A DNA stretch of 64,000 bases, taken from the NCBI GenBank assembly GCA_013399305.1, contig VXAI01000004.1, forward strand, positions 1,341,768-1,405,767, in the 5' to 3' direction. Each line of letters starts with the position of its first letter. Within the stretch, counting starts at the first letter, position 1. A program made the translations under genes and the position numbers. This DNA comes from Rostratula benghalensis. Taxonomy: Eukaryota > Chordata > Aves > Charadriiformes > Rostratulidae. Under the pieces are notes generated by a model that made no database searches, had not been told where the DNA came from, and was given only the letters and a program-made list of their open reading frames with translations. Positions 42,816 through 54,780 of the stretch are shown here, in pieces.

Positions 42816-44600
42816 AAGAAAAAGCAGCTTTCGAACCACGTTGAGGTTGGCCTTTTGTTGGTGAAGAAAGATCTAGATGGTAATGGTGCTCACAAGTTCT
42901 GGCAGAGCTAGGTTTGATCTTGGGAACACCTGGGGTGTAAAGATGGGGTATTTCCCAAGGAGGCATCTGTGTAAAAGTGGTGCAAACGAGACCCGGCTTA
43001 CAGGATTGTGTTCTCCAAATAGGAATTTTATATTGAGGTTAGTGAGAGGCAAAGATGTGTCAGTCTTTGAGTGGATGGGTTTTTTGCAGCTGCTTGATCA
43101 CCATGGTGGACCTTGGGGAAGCCTTCCTCAATGAGCTGGCTACCTGCACCTTGTTTGACTTACATCCCTCTGGCTCATGCTGACGCACAGCCTGACGTTG
43201 GCAAGCTTACCCGATGTCCAGATCGCTGCCTCCATTTGTTTAAAACACGCAAGTATCTTTCAGAGAGCAGGAATGGGGTTAGGAAGAGGAAGCTGTGTGA
43301 GGCTTAGTTTGCTTTACTGAATCATGCCGAGCTGGGTTTGGCAATTCCCTCTCCCTAGGCCCAGAGTTTCAGCGCTCTCAGGTTTCAGCCCAGCACAGCA
43401 TCAATAAGTCCATTCTTCCAGGAAGGTCAGACTCACTTTCGCTCCATCCCTCCCCTTCTCCCTGGGAGAGTAAGGCTGTTTAACTGGCAGCAAGCGTTCA
43501 GGGTGCAGTCTGAGCAGGAGGAAGCACCTTTGTCGTTCCTTGTCCTTCTGCAATCAAGCAGGGATAGCTGCCTCCTCTCCCCACATAACCACTGAAGTCT
43601 CTGGTTGTCCGTGCGAGGGTTCGGCTGCTTGTACCTGGAATGGAGGCCAAGGCCAGTTGCAATTGCTTGGGACCTCCCAGGCTTAGTTTTCCCTCTGGCC
43701 TTTCCAGCTCAGGAGGAGCCCCATGCAGTCACCATAGATTTGGAGGACGTGCTTTTACTGGCAGTGCCTAAGGAGAATTTGAGGTCTCTGATGACAACGT
43801 ATTTGTGTCTTGAAGCTGCTCTGTGGTACTGAAGGACAATTATTAAAATGAATAAATTAATGGACCGAAATGAAATTCAGGAAAGAAAACAGTTCAGTGG
43901 GAAAGTTATGAACATAGCCTTCAGCCTGGTTTCATTCTTTTTGGGCCAGGTGACAGTCACAGGCACAGAATTCAGTGACATTCAAACCTTTTTTCTACAG
44001 GTGAAGGGACACAAAATGGGATTGAATTTGTTCGTCATGGAGCATCACTTTCTGACATTCTTTTTTTTTTTTTTCTTCTTAGTAAGAAACTGTGGGTAAT
44101 TTATGTCAATGTCATCAAAGACACATTCTTGCTCCTCTCACAACTGTGACCTTGTATCCAGCTCAGGGAGCTACAGCGGATAACCAGTGAGATGCTCAGC
44201 TTACATCCACAGGGCAGATTTTCCAAGCAGCAGCTACGCTGGCAGGGCTACCTGCCATGCTGTCTGGTGGCCAAGTGATTCTGGGAAAATGAGGGCAGTG
44301 ACGCCACAGACCAGTAACGACGGAGGTGAATTCCTGGAAGACGCCTACCAAGAGCACCAGCCCGTGGTGTGGCATGCCGTGGGGTGCACTGCTGTAGGGA
44401 CAACTGGAACGTGGGAGGAGGGGTCAGGCCGGTCCCACCGGCAGGTCGCAGTGTGCTGTCCACACAGCAGGCAGCAACCTTACTGAACCAGCTGCAGAAA
44501 ATTGGCTGCTTTGGCCAGGAGGAAACAGCTTCGCTGTCACGGCTTTCACTCAGAATTAGCTATGAGCTGGCCAGGCATAAATTGCATTAGGAGTTAGTCC

Positions 44601-45300
44601 TGCCAGCTGCATTAGCAACAAAGCAAAAATTGTCTGAGGAACAAGGCTCGGGTTCACACGCTTAAACCCTACCTGTCATAAGGTTGCTAAACTTTTCCCC
44701 AGGGCTGGTACTCCGATATTTACTGTATTGGCATGCTGTCTTTTCTGTTTGACTACTGCATGATCGTATTATAACATGTCCTGTTGACAAGGACTAAACT
44801 CAGGTCGAACTGCGCAGAGATAACTGTGGTCGTCATCGCGCAGCGGTGAAACCAGAGTAAATTCCTGGATGCCAAAGGAGCTATTCCCTGTTCAGAGTAA
44901 ACAAGCTTAGAATCTGGCCTTCAGATCATGTTATTTCTCTAATTCAATTGGGTCACATTTATGAATTCATGTAGTGGTCAAAATGATCCAATTAATGCCA
45001 GCACACAATCCCAGCGTTTGCAGAACTTCAAATGCAGATATTGGCACTTTTCCTATTTGCTGACTGCAGGACAAATAGGTTTCGTATTAGGACATCAAAG
45101 TCTGTTTCAGCAACTGGGTGCATGACAAAGCCATGTTATAATCTGGGTACTGATTACGGCATTGAAACATGTTGGCTCAGCACGTGGTAGATTTGGATGC
45201 GTGGATAGATCAACTTTTTAGTGGCCTATGGCATGATTTCAGCATGGAGAAGGTTGTCAGCATATTTGTGCTAATTAAGGAAACAGCATGGGAAACTCCT
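44601..45300. promoter_or_regulatory. Candidate conserved non-coding element
   Basis: Repeat-free sequence without coding potential. It has an AT-rich core around 44930-45010 (CTAATTCAATTGGG, CCAATTAATGCC) with homeodomain-like sites. The assignment is by composition only. Confidence 0.25.
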
Positions 45301-47454
45301 TTCTACTGCTGATAGAACCAGAGCTCCGGAAATGTCATCGCTCCTCAGTGTTTTTTGTAGCAGCCAGTTTCTCTTGAAGTACAGAAGCGGCTTTGTATCT
45401 TAGCTGTATTTCTAAACTGCGCTGAAGCTTGTTTGGATCTTGTCCAAAGTCCTGTGTTTTACCTGTTTCTGGAGGATGGCTTGAACAGCGAAGTCACAAA
45501 CACATTGCAAGGGCATTTTAGCTGTATTTGAGGCCCGTGGTGCAGGGTTAGGTTCTCTGCCTTGATTGCATTTATTTGTAATGTTGACAGTAACCGAACA
45601 CCAAAAATAAATGCAAGTTTGTGTTCATGGTTTGCTGGGAGAACATCCTTGCTGCTGAAAGTAATGCTTATGCCCAGCAGTAACTCTTTTTTTTTTTCTT
45701 TTTTTTTTTTCTCCATTCAGGCAGTGTTTTGGGTATAGTATGCCACTTTTAACATATTCCCTTGTTCAAGTTCCTGAGAAGGCAGGCCGAAATGTTGTCA
45801 GTGCAATTAAGTTCTTTCTGTTAACACTGAGTCAGCCGCTGTGATTTTACCTTTGCTCTTGGTCAAAGTATTATGCTCTATTATCTTTTTGTTCTTTTTT
45901 TAAACATAAGAAATTTGCAATACAAGTGTTTGTTCCATGTGCCCACATTTCCTCCTACTTCAATGACAAGCCAAGCACAGTATTTTTATTATTAGTAAGA
46001 CAGGTACGCCTAGAAGCCCTCAATGTTTTCCCAAGGGATTCACAGCTCAAACATAAAGGACAAACAAAAATGAGAGAAATTAAGTGTCTTTATTTGCGTT
46101 TATGAACAGGGAACAGAGGTAACAGCAATTAAAGGGGCACTTAATTTCTTCATATTGAAAGGCCAAAGAAAAAAGTTGTCAGTGAGGTTAAAAATAGACT
46201 CGGGACCAACAGGTCTCCATTCTGGAGACAGCTCTGAACACGGTTCTGGTCACTGGCCCCAGCAGTTCCCATTCCAGCACAGCTATATGTCCATGTGCCC
46301 CTCCACCTGAGCTCAGGCCAGCAGCCCAGGTCTTTGCTACCACCTTTACTAGGTCACCATGGTTCTCCTTTTCCCAGTGCTCCAAGGTTCTCCTGGAGCT
46401 GCTGGCCTTCTACCCCCTCCACTTAATAAGAATTCTTGCTGAATCAATGCTTGAGGGGAGGGCTTGTGGTGGCTGCTTATACTGACTGTTGAAGGCCTCC
46501 AGAATGGCAGCTGCTGACAAGTGGCTGCCATGTGCAGGAGGTCACGGCAGACCTTCCCCAAGGTCCAGTCCGTGGGAAGAGTTTTGTAGCTCTTACAAGT
46601 TTAAGGTGGAGTCAGCTATAAGCTGACTTACCTTCCTTGGCATTTTGAAGTCTGGTGAAACATGATGCATAATGACATTTATTCTGCCTTTGCAAGTAGG
46701 AGACTGCCTTTATGCCGGTGTCTCATTGGTGAACCTCACCTCGATGCAGAATGCTTATTCAGATGTAACCACGAAAACGAGGGCTGGCTAAATAATGCCT
46801 CCGACTGAAAGGATCCACTGAAGCGTATTATAATAATCTTAATGACTTCCAATTCAGCTGTGTCTGTGATATCAGAATGCAAAGGTAATTATGGAAGCGC
46901 TAAATACTATTATTATTTGATATTAGTGTCAGGGTGGGGGTGAGACCTGGTGAGTCCTTCCTCCATTTGACCTGGAGAGGAACGAAGGTTGCCCCCTTCC
47001 CTCCACCCTTCTCAAGGCCTGGGAAGGAAGGACTTTGCAGGCAGGGTGGAGCCAACTGTGGCAACCTTGGCTCTTACTTTGCCTCTGTGGTATCAGGAGG
47101 TGGCTTCTTTGTGCAGCAGGAACTTTGGTGCATGTGCAGCAAACTGGGAGAAAGGAGAAATGCCCTCATACCACCCTTCCTGCCTCCATCCTGGCAGCAG
47201 AAGAAGCAAACAAGTCTGTCTCTGTCCCCAGCTGATTCTGCTGGTCTTTCCCTCAGTTTACTCTGTCTCTGCTGTGGCCCTTGCTGGATTTTCCCATCAT
47301 GCTCTCTCCTTACCTGTTTGATTTCAGCTGGCCCCCACCAGCACAAGTGCTCCTTGGCTTGCATGACATTTCTGTTTCCTCTGTGTTGGGGGCTGCTCAG
47401 ACTCTGAGGACAAGGAGAGGGGCATTCAAACATGGCTTTTTAGGGGTCTTAGTC

Positions 47455-47505
47455 CAGTTGACCTCCTAAGGTCCCTTGCAGCCTCTGTTATTCTGAGATT
47501 TGGAG
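47455..47505 (+). mobile_element. Old CR1 3' tail fragment
   Basis: GTTGACCTCCTAAGGTCCCT followed by TGCAGCCTCTGTTATTCTGAGATT matches the usual CR1 3' terminus with several changes. Sequence upstream is too diverged to extend it. Confidence 0.7.
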
Positions 47506-50500
47506 GCCCTAGCTCACTACTGACATTGTTCAAGCCCGGGAAAGTACTAACCCCTTGACCCATGAGGAGTTTTTAAGGAAATGGTGATAGCTTATACGGT
47601 TAACAATTTGCTGCCTGACTTCTCTGTGGGGCCCACCAGAGCACATGATCCGCGGGAACCCTCCGAGCTGCCAGGGTCCACACAGCAAAGTGCAAGGACC
47701 GGCCTCGCAGGCCCTCCCCAGTCATGGGTGAAATGGTGAGAGCAGATTCGGTTAGTTCTGCTCACTGACCATGCCAGCCTGCGCCAGGAGAAACCTGTGC
47801 GGCGATGACTCAGACTCAAATGATTACTTTGACCCTAAGAAAGGCTTGATGATACACTGAGGCTGGGACACACCAGCAGTGATTATAAAATGATTCACTG
47901 CCTGTGCTCTGCCATTCAAAACATCCTCTGGATTGCACAGGCAGGGCCATTCATGGAGGCTGCAATGAGGAAGTGATATTTGCACCTTTGGGTGCCACCT
48001 TCTCACCAAACCTTTCAGTTGCTACCTCTGGTGTGGCATGGAGCTTGTCTCCCTCTGGTTATGCAGCTCCCTTGCTGCTGCCATGTGACTACAGACAGTC
48101 ACCTCCTGCTGATAATGTCCATCCTTGCCCTAAGAGGGTTTGGCCAAAACTCTGCTGCAGCCAGGCATCCCAGTGTCTCCCTAACGCCATCCTGTGCAGT
48201 GTGGAACCACCTAATTGGCCTGTAACGCTAAACTGAAGGGCAGCTGGGAACTCAGAGTTGAAGTCCTGTAATTCTTTGTGCTCCAGCCTATAATTTGTGC
48301 ATCATTCTTCAAAACCCTCATAATTATTTGCACTGCTGTTCCCACTTCCATTTTTCCTGCTGTCAGAAATGCAGAGCTCACACAGCCCAGACTGCTTCTG
48401 TTTCCTGTACCGAGGGGCATGTAGCCTGCTGTCTCTTCATTTCTCATGCTGCTGTCTATACTTTCTTCCTTCCTGTTCCTCCCACCTTTTTGCCCTTCAC
48501 TCTTCCTCTCTTCTCCTGCCAGATACATGCACTCACATAGTTTCACCAGAATGCTCTGACTACTTAATTCCTGTCCTGCTAAATGCTTCCCAAAGCGTGG
48601 CTATTCCTGCATGCAGAGCAGGGAAGTCCTCAGCACCTGGCAAGTACCATTTCTCCTGACCCAGGAGCTGATAATGCTTGTGGCAGTTTGCTGGAGGCAC
48701 TGGCACGATCTGAGGCATGGAAAGTTTACTCACGTTGGCTGGGACTCACAAACATGTTGGGGCTAATAACACACATGGCTTGTATTGTGCTTTCCCTGGA
48801 GCTATGTTGAGCAACATGTTAGTTAACAAGCTAGGCATTACTCAGAGCTCCTAAACCTCGTGTTTTGCCAGTGACAAACTTGCAAACTTGTAGTACAACA
48901 CTCCCGACATTTTCTGTGTAGTGTAGTGGCCAAGTTCCAGCAGAGTTGTGCTCTATCCTCTTCGTCTTACAGTTCTGCCTGGACTTTTTTCAAATTTAAG
49001 TCTTCAGCTGTCATGCACTCTTGCCAGCTATGCTATATGTCTAAATAACTAGGTGAACTGTCTCTGGGAAAGAATCTATCTATCATCTGATGAATTTAGC
49101 CCTTTCTTCATGTGACTGAACTGCCTTTAGAGCGTCTTTCAAATGTATTTTATGTGCAATAGTATTATTTGTGCTTTGTCTAAACATGTGCTAGCTATGG
49201 ATTCTCTGTGTGCTCCTGGATATAACTGTGGTTTTAAGTACCCACCACTGGTTATTCATAGCACACATTTAGTCATGTAACAAACATAGTATTAGTTCTG
49301 CTCTCTAAGTGGATGACTAATACTCTTATAAATAGGAAGAATGTGATCTGGAAGGTCACGTGAATGTTCCCAGTGTGAACATATCCCCAAACTATGAGAC
49401 TTCTCATTCCAGGAGTGTGCTTGTTAAAAACAAAATGCTCATTATTAGGAAGAAGGAAAAGGGCTGGAAGCCCATTCAAGCGATTTCTGTGCTTTAACTC
49501 AAAGAATTTGCAATTGAGTTTTGCATTGCAAAAGGTTTCTGCAATGTTTGCTTTTCTCTGCAATCTCTCCTGACCTGCTTGGGAACTTAGGAATTGCCCC
49601 ATTGGAGCAGTCCTGATCTCTCTCCTGTGCCAGGACCTGAATGTTTCTTAAGTAGATACAAGAAACATCCTTTAACTCTCTTCCTAACCTCTTTCACATC
49701 CCATCGGAAAGCAGGCCTACAACTAGCATGGGATCCCAAAGAAAATGAGGAGAGTGCACTGTAAGGGCTTATGTACTGCCTGTAAACCACTGGCTTTCCT
49801 CAGCTCTGTGCCATGGAGAAAAGATGCTGCAGTGCCCAAGCAGTGGAGGAGGAATGGGGGATGCTGCCTCCTGAGGTGGGGTGCTTGCTAATGCAGCCTC
49901 CTGAGAGGTCAGATTTCCCTGCCGGGGAACACAGGAAGTAAAATGCAGCACATTAGCTATGCAGGCACCATCATATTTTCATTTTTATCAAATAAAACCA
50001 AAATAACTGAATTCCTCTGCTCTCCTGTTGTTGCAAGGTTTGGTTTGTATTCACAGGAATACAAGGCTAAGGAAGGAAGGACCGGTGGCCTTAGGACATC
50101 CAGTTTTATTTCATGGCTGTGCCACAGACTCACTGAGGCTATGTCTGTAGCAGGTGCTTGGCCCAGGCTTGAGGTCTATCTTCATGCACTGTGTGTTTGG
50201 GCAATTAAAGTCCTTGGCTGGCCCATGGCACCTCTGTGGTTGAGTCTCAGACTCTCCTTGGCTGGAGCAGTGAGGGCAGGGCCATCATGTTGGGCTGGGG
50301 CAGGAGAATCCTGTGGGGCCCACATACCAGCTGCTGCTGCTGTCACTGTGATGCCAGTCCAGTGAGGAATCTCTTCCTCTTGCTGTGGTACGAAGCCAAA
50401 ATGAAGCCCTCCCAGTGGAGAAACAGGCAAGCATGGCATCATCTTCCCCCCTGTCTACAAGTCAGGTACAGCTAGGTGCTCACCTGGTGGAGCAAAGCAG

Positions 50501-50725
50501 GGTGAGACTCTCCTGGGGACAGGTTCAGCTCCCAACTGGGAGGTGGCACTGGCTGCATCATCACTTCTCCACTCAACGTTACATGTGATGGTTTGAGCTA
50601 CCTGTAGCCAAAGTTAGTTTGACTTTGCACTGGAACAAAGTGGAGGAGAGGACTTGCACAGCTGACTCAGATGTGTGTCCTGAACAAAGCAAAGCCTGAG
50701 GCACAAGTCTGTGTGGCATGTGGCT

Positions 50726-50784
50726 ATGTCTGCACTAATAAACCATGCAGGAGAATGTCTGCACTAATAAACCATGCAGGAGAA
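50726..50784. repeat. 29-bp tandem duplication
   Basis: Two identical copies of ATGTCTGCACTAATAAACCA plus TGCAGGAGA, with period 29. The perfect identity suggests a recent event. Confidence 0.95.
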
Positions 50785-53469
50785 TGGATTGTGCTCTGCT
50801 TTGTGTCTGAGCAACACTGACCATTGTGTCACAGATAAAACCTTTTGCCCTTCAAAATGCTGTGGGCACATGCAAACTACTCGTCCTGGCTCATGCTAAC
50901 TCCTGGACTGTGCTTGGGAATGGTTTGGGAGAACGCTAGCTTGCCTGGGCCAAAACTGTGCTCAAGATCACACCAAGAACTGGAGGGATGGATAGTTCAG
51001 CTTCCCTGCTTGTGACCTGATGCACTGGCTTGATTTTCTGCTCTAGATGCTGCCAGCCTGGCTGGTGCCAGGCAAGTTACCTAATGCATGATATAAGAAA
51101 GAGAAGACTCTTCCAGCCTTTGTCCCTTTGTGCCCTCTCTCACCTGGGGGTAAGAGTGTGTCCTTACCTATGGAGTGGGGAGACTGCCAGAATTGAATAC
51201 ATTGGGGAAGTGGAGTGCAGCATGGGTGAAAGTCCAAATTCACTGCATTGGTTTATAGACATTTGATTCGGTGAAGAGTCAGGCCTATGGTATAGCCATG
51301 CCATAAAGGTGGTATTCCCAGTTCTTGCATTAAAGTATGTGGGCTAGAGGCAGTCAGTTGTGTCCTGTATTCTCCTCCTGACAGCCTTTTTCTTGACTTC
51401 AGGTTTCAGATTGGAAAGGACAGCTGAGGATCTGGGTCCCCCCAAGCAGTTTATACGCAGTCATGAAGTCCCAGAGATTGCGTAGACTATGTATGATGTT
51501 TCTTTCCGAGCACACAACATGTTTCCTAACTTTAGCAGTCTCAGAGGTTTGATTTCAGTGGAAGATGGTATATATAATGATACTTGACTGAGAAATGCAC
51601 ATGCAGGGCTTGGGAAACAGCATGCATGTCTGCATGTGTGTGCATTAAAATAACAGAGCAAAAGTGAGTGCAATATATCACTTACCTGCTGGCTCAGATT
51701 AATCTGCCTGCCTTAGGAACTCCTGCCTTTCAATTCTCATATTTTATTCCTTGAGAAAATTTCAGTGCAAAGAACTGTATTTGAGGGTGCTCTCCTATGG
51801 CTAGTGTCGGGGTCTGAATGGTACATTCAAACTGAAATCAAGTGTTTCACTCTGGTTATTTTGGGTGTGCCAACATTTGCTTGTTTGTGGTTGCATCTGG
51901 ATTTCTCCTTTCCCTTGGCCAGTGCCAGAAGCATTTTTCTTATTGATGGCAAGTAGATAGTAGTGGTGGGGTAGGTCTCATTTGTGGCTACTGGCCAGCT
52001 GACAATGGACAGTGATAATAACACAGAAAAAGATGGTAAGAAAGGTATGGATAGTGTAATTCCACCTGATAGGGATCAGCACGACACTACATGCGCTATA
52101 TACACATTTGAAACACACATATACATATACACATAAAAGAGAACATTTGGGATGTGGAATCAGATTTGTCTACAGAGCAGCCACAGTTACCTAAAGACAC
52201 AAAAAAGGATTTTTTTTATGCTGTGGTGCTGGCAGCCAGCATACAGCAGACTCTGTGCCTGGCAGAAGAGTGTGTTAAGTGTGAGCAGAATAAATGATCT
52301 GCCAGCACAGCAGATACCTGCATAGCACCTCTCTGCAGCACCTTCCTGTGCCAGCTGGATGTCAGGGACAGGCATCACAACTAGTCAAATCAAACCCAGT
52401 TACAGTAGATCTTAAGCAAGATCCTCAGAGGCGACTGTTAGAAAAATGCACCTACATGTTGCAGACAGATCTTTTTGCAGTGCTGTTTGAATCTTGCTCT
52501 CCACACCTGGACAAAGCCAGACCTGGTTTTGCATGTTGAGGGGCAGCTGAGTGTCTGAACAGGAGCCATTTTGCAAAGGAGGAAGGGAGCAACACCCCCC
52601 CTGCTCCCCAGCTGCCATCTCCTCCTTGGGTTTGAGAAAACCAGGAAACAAGCCCCCCAAACGTTCTCCTTTTCCATGGTGACACAGCAAAACAAAACAG
52701 GATTTCCTTTGAAACAGTAACAGGACAGGCTTTGCAGCATTCTTACAAGGGTGAATTTTGAATCCAGAGAGTGGAATTTCCAAAAGCATTTCCCTTTCTA
52801 CACCTTACTTTTTCATCTTCATAAATCTGTGTCAATTTTTAAAGAGCCTATTTTGCGGGGAGGGAAAGGGGACAGAACAAGTGCTGAGCTATTCAGAGCT
52901 AAAGGAAGAGATTCATGCTGCCAGAGGTAAGACTGCAGAAAAATGTGTCAGTGCAGCAGATGATAGTTATTCTCTCTTAATGCCTCTCCTGAAGCATCAA
53001 GGTATACGTGTTTCTCAAAGGGGCTGTGCATCTCCGAGGTAGTCTATGAACTGCATGTTGAAATGGTTGCCATGGCAGTGACTGAGTATGAGTTACAAAG
53101 CGTGATAAGCCAGAGTTGGCCTAAATAGCTGAAGGGAAGAAAAAAAGAAAGAAAGGGAAAAAAAAGGCCAAGGACTTTCTGTTATTTCTAATACAGATCC
53201 ATCAGCCTTGGACCGTGCCAGGAAGAGTGAGTGGCGCTGATGGAGCAGAGCTCACAGGAGTGTGCCAAGCTGGGGCTACCACAGGCAGCACAGGCTGCCA
53301 GGGGACCTTTGCCCATCATGACGTGCCAGCTTCGTGCTGGGGAGAGGCCATTCATACAGACCCGTCCTGGAAGCGTTGATTCAGTGAAATGGTGCTTCTC
53401 CAGAGTCGGAGGCTCTGTCTTCAGGGACCCAGAGAGCATGGTCACAGCGCACTCCCGGCTGATGCTGGG

Positions 53470-53625
53470 CGTAGCCACATTAGAAAGCAGGTGACTGGCC
53501 TGCAGGGACATTGCAAGGCCTGCCCCAAGTGACACGGAGGGACTACTAGCCCAGGTGGGGTCTGAATTGGTGAACCCCCTGTTCCTAGAGCCATTCCAGT
53601 TCTTCTAGCCCACTAACATACATCT
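53470..53625. mobile_element. Possible ancient MIR-like SINE fragment
   Basis: The order GGACATTGCAAGGCC, GACACGGAGGGACTACTAGC, GGTCTGAATTGGTGAACCCC and then TTCTTCTAGCCC resembles the core and 3' half of ancient amniote SINEs (MIR-type). It is heavily diverged and the call is by eye. Confidence 0.3.
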
Positions 53626-54684
53626 GGTTGGAGCATACCTCTAAAAGGTATCCTATCTTCATTTGGAGCCTGAGAATTGGAGAATGCAACCCTTTTTCTT
53701 ATTTCATATTTAATCACACTTGCTCATTAAAAAAATAATTGCACCTTAAAGCTAATTTAAATGTGTATGGTATTAGCATTCATCCTCTGGTGCATGCAGT
53801 GTTCTTCTCTGTTATATTAAAAAAAAAAAAAATCACTTCTTCACACCCTGTGGGTTTTTGCTGTGAAGGTTTCTTATGCACTAGAATCACTGCTGAGCTT
53901 GTTTCACTTGAAGAAGTGAAGCAGCAGAATTCTTTCTATCAAAAGGTTTTCTTTTAGCTCTTCTTAGGGAAAAGTGCAAGACTGGGAGACCAAGGTGAAG
54001 ACATCTCGATACCAGGTCTGGATAGAAAAACATCCTCTGTAGGAGCTGTACAGTGCCACATCAGGGCGGACAGATGCCCAGTGTAAAATCAACAGAACAG
54101 GTTTATGCAAGCTGAGAATATGCAGGTAGGTGTTTGCAGGAGCAGCACCTAACAGCACAATTCTCTTCTCTCATAGCTTTCTAAAACAGAGAAGTTGAAT
54201 TTATAGTAGCCTGGAGTGCTTCTGCTTCTTAGTCCTTTGGATGAGACAAGATGTGAATCTACTAAGGCCAATCCATAACATTTGACCATGTACCAAGGAT
54301 ATTTTTCTCCCCTCCTGCCCTAAGGGATCTGTAAGTTCTTCCTGTAAGAGAAGTGCAGAGTACTTACTGTGGTTAATGGGTGTTTGTTTAGGCTGGCAGA
54401 GCTGGGGTGGGAGAGATCATATGGCCTGCACTTTGGGAGAAGGAAAAGAAAAGCTCACAGGACACCTATTTGCCCTGCGTATCAGATGGGCTTTTGCCAT
54501 TATTTGCAGGAGTCTCTTACAATTCTTGCACCTCCTAAATCCTTGTCATCCAAGTTTGAGAGCTGGGACTATATTCTTTAGCACCAAGTCAACAATACAT
54601 TTTTTAACATCAGCAGCCATTCATATTTTACATTAGTGTTCTTCTCTGTTCCTTTCGAGCAATAATCGTAAATATCAGCTTTCA

Positions 54685-54780
54685 TTCCTAGAGCACCTTT
54701 CATCCTGGGGGCTCCCAAAGCACTTTCCAAGCTTAACAAGCTTATTGTAGAGTACTCCTTTAGAAAGGGTGAGACTTGCT
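54685..54780. mobile_element. Possible ancient amniote SINE/LINE 3' fragment
   Basis: TAGAGCACCTTTCATCCTGG followed by CTCCCAAAGCACTTTCCAAGC resembles the widespread reptile/bird repeat of the type GCACCTTTCATC...CTCAAAGCGCTTTACAA. It is diverged and short. Confidence 0.4.

Larger units (their letters stand above)
39556..44600. other. Intergenic region, third part
   Basis: No supported gene. Sequence at 39556-39870 is AT-rich and repeat-free and may be a conserved element. A 15-bp tandem duplication lies at 41831-41860, and a 46-base gap at 42770-42815. Open frames (40107-40526 minus, 40579-41013 plus) show no domains. Confidence 0.55.
45301..53180. other. Intergenic region, fourth part
   Basis: No supported gene. 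It contains T-rich runs (about 45686-45710), an old CR1 tail (47455-47505), a 29-bp tandem duplication (50726-50784) and an AT/AC-rich stretch near 52105-52135. Open frames of about 100-157 codons (46934-47407 plus, 49943-50365 plus) lack recognisable domains. Sequence at 46730-46930 resembles a conserved element by composition. Confidence 0.55.
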
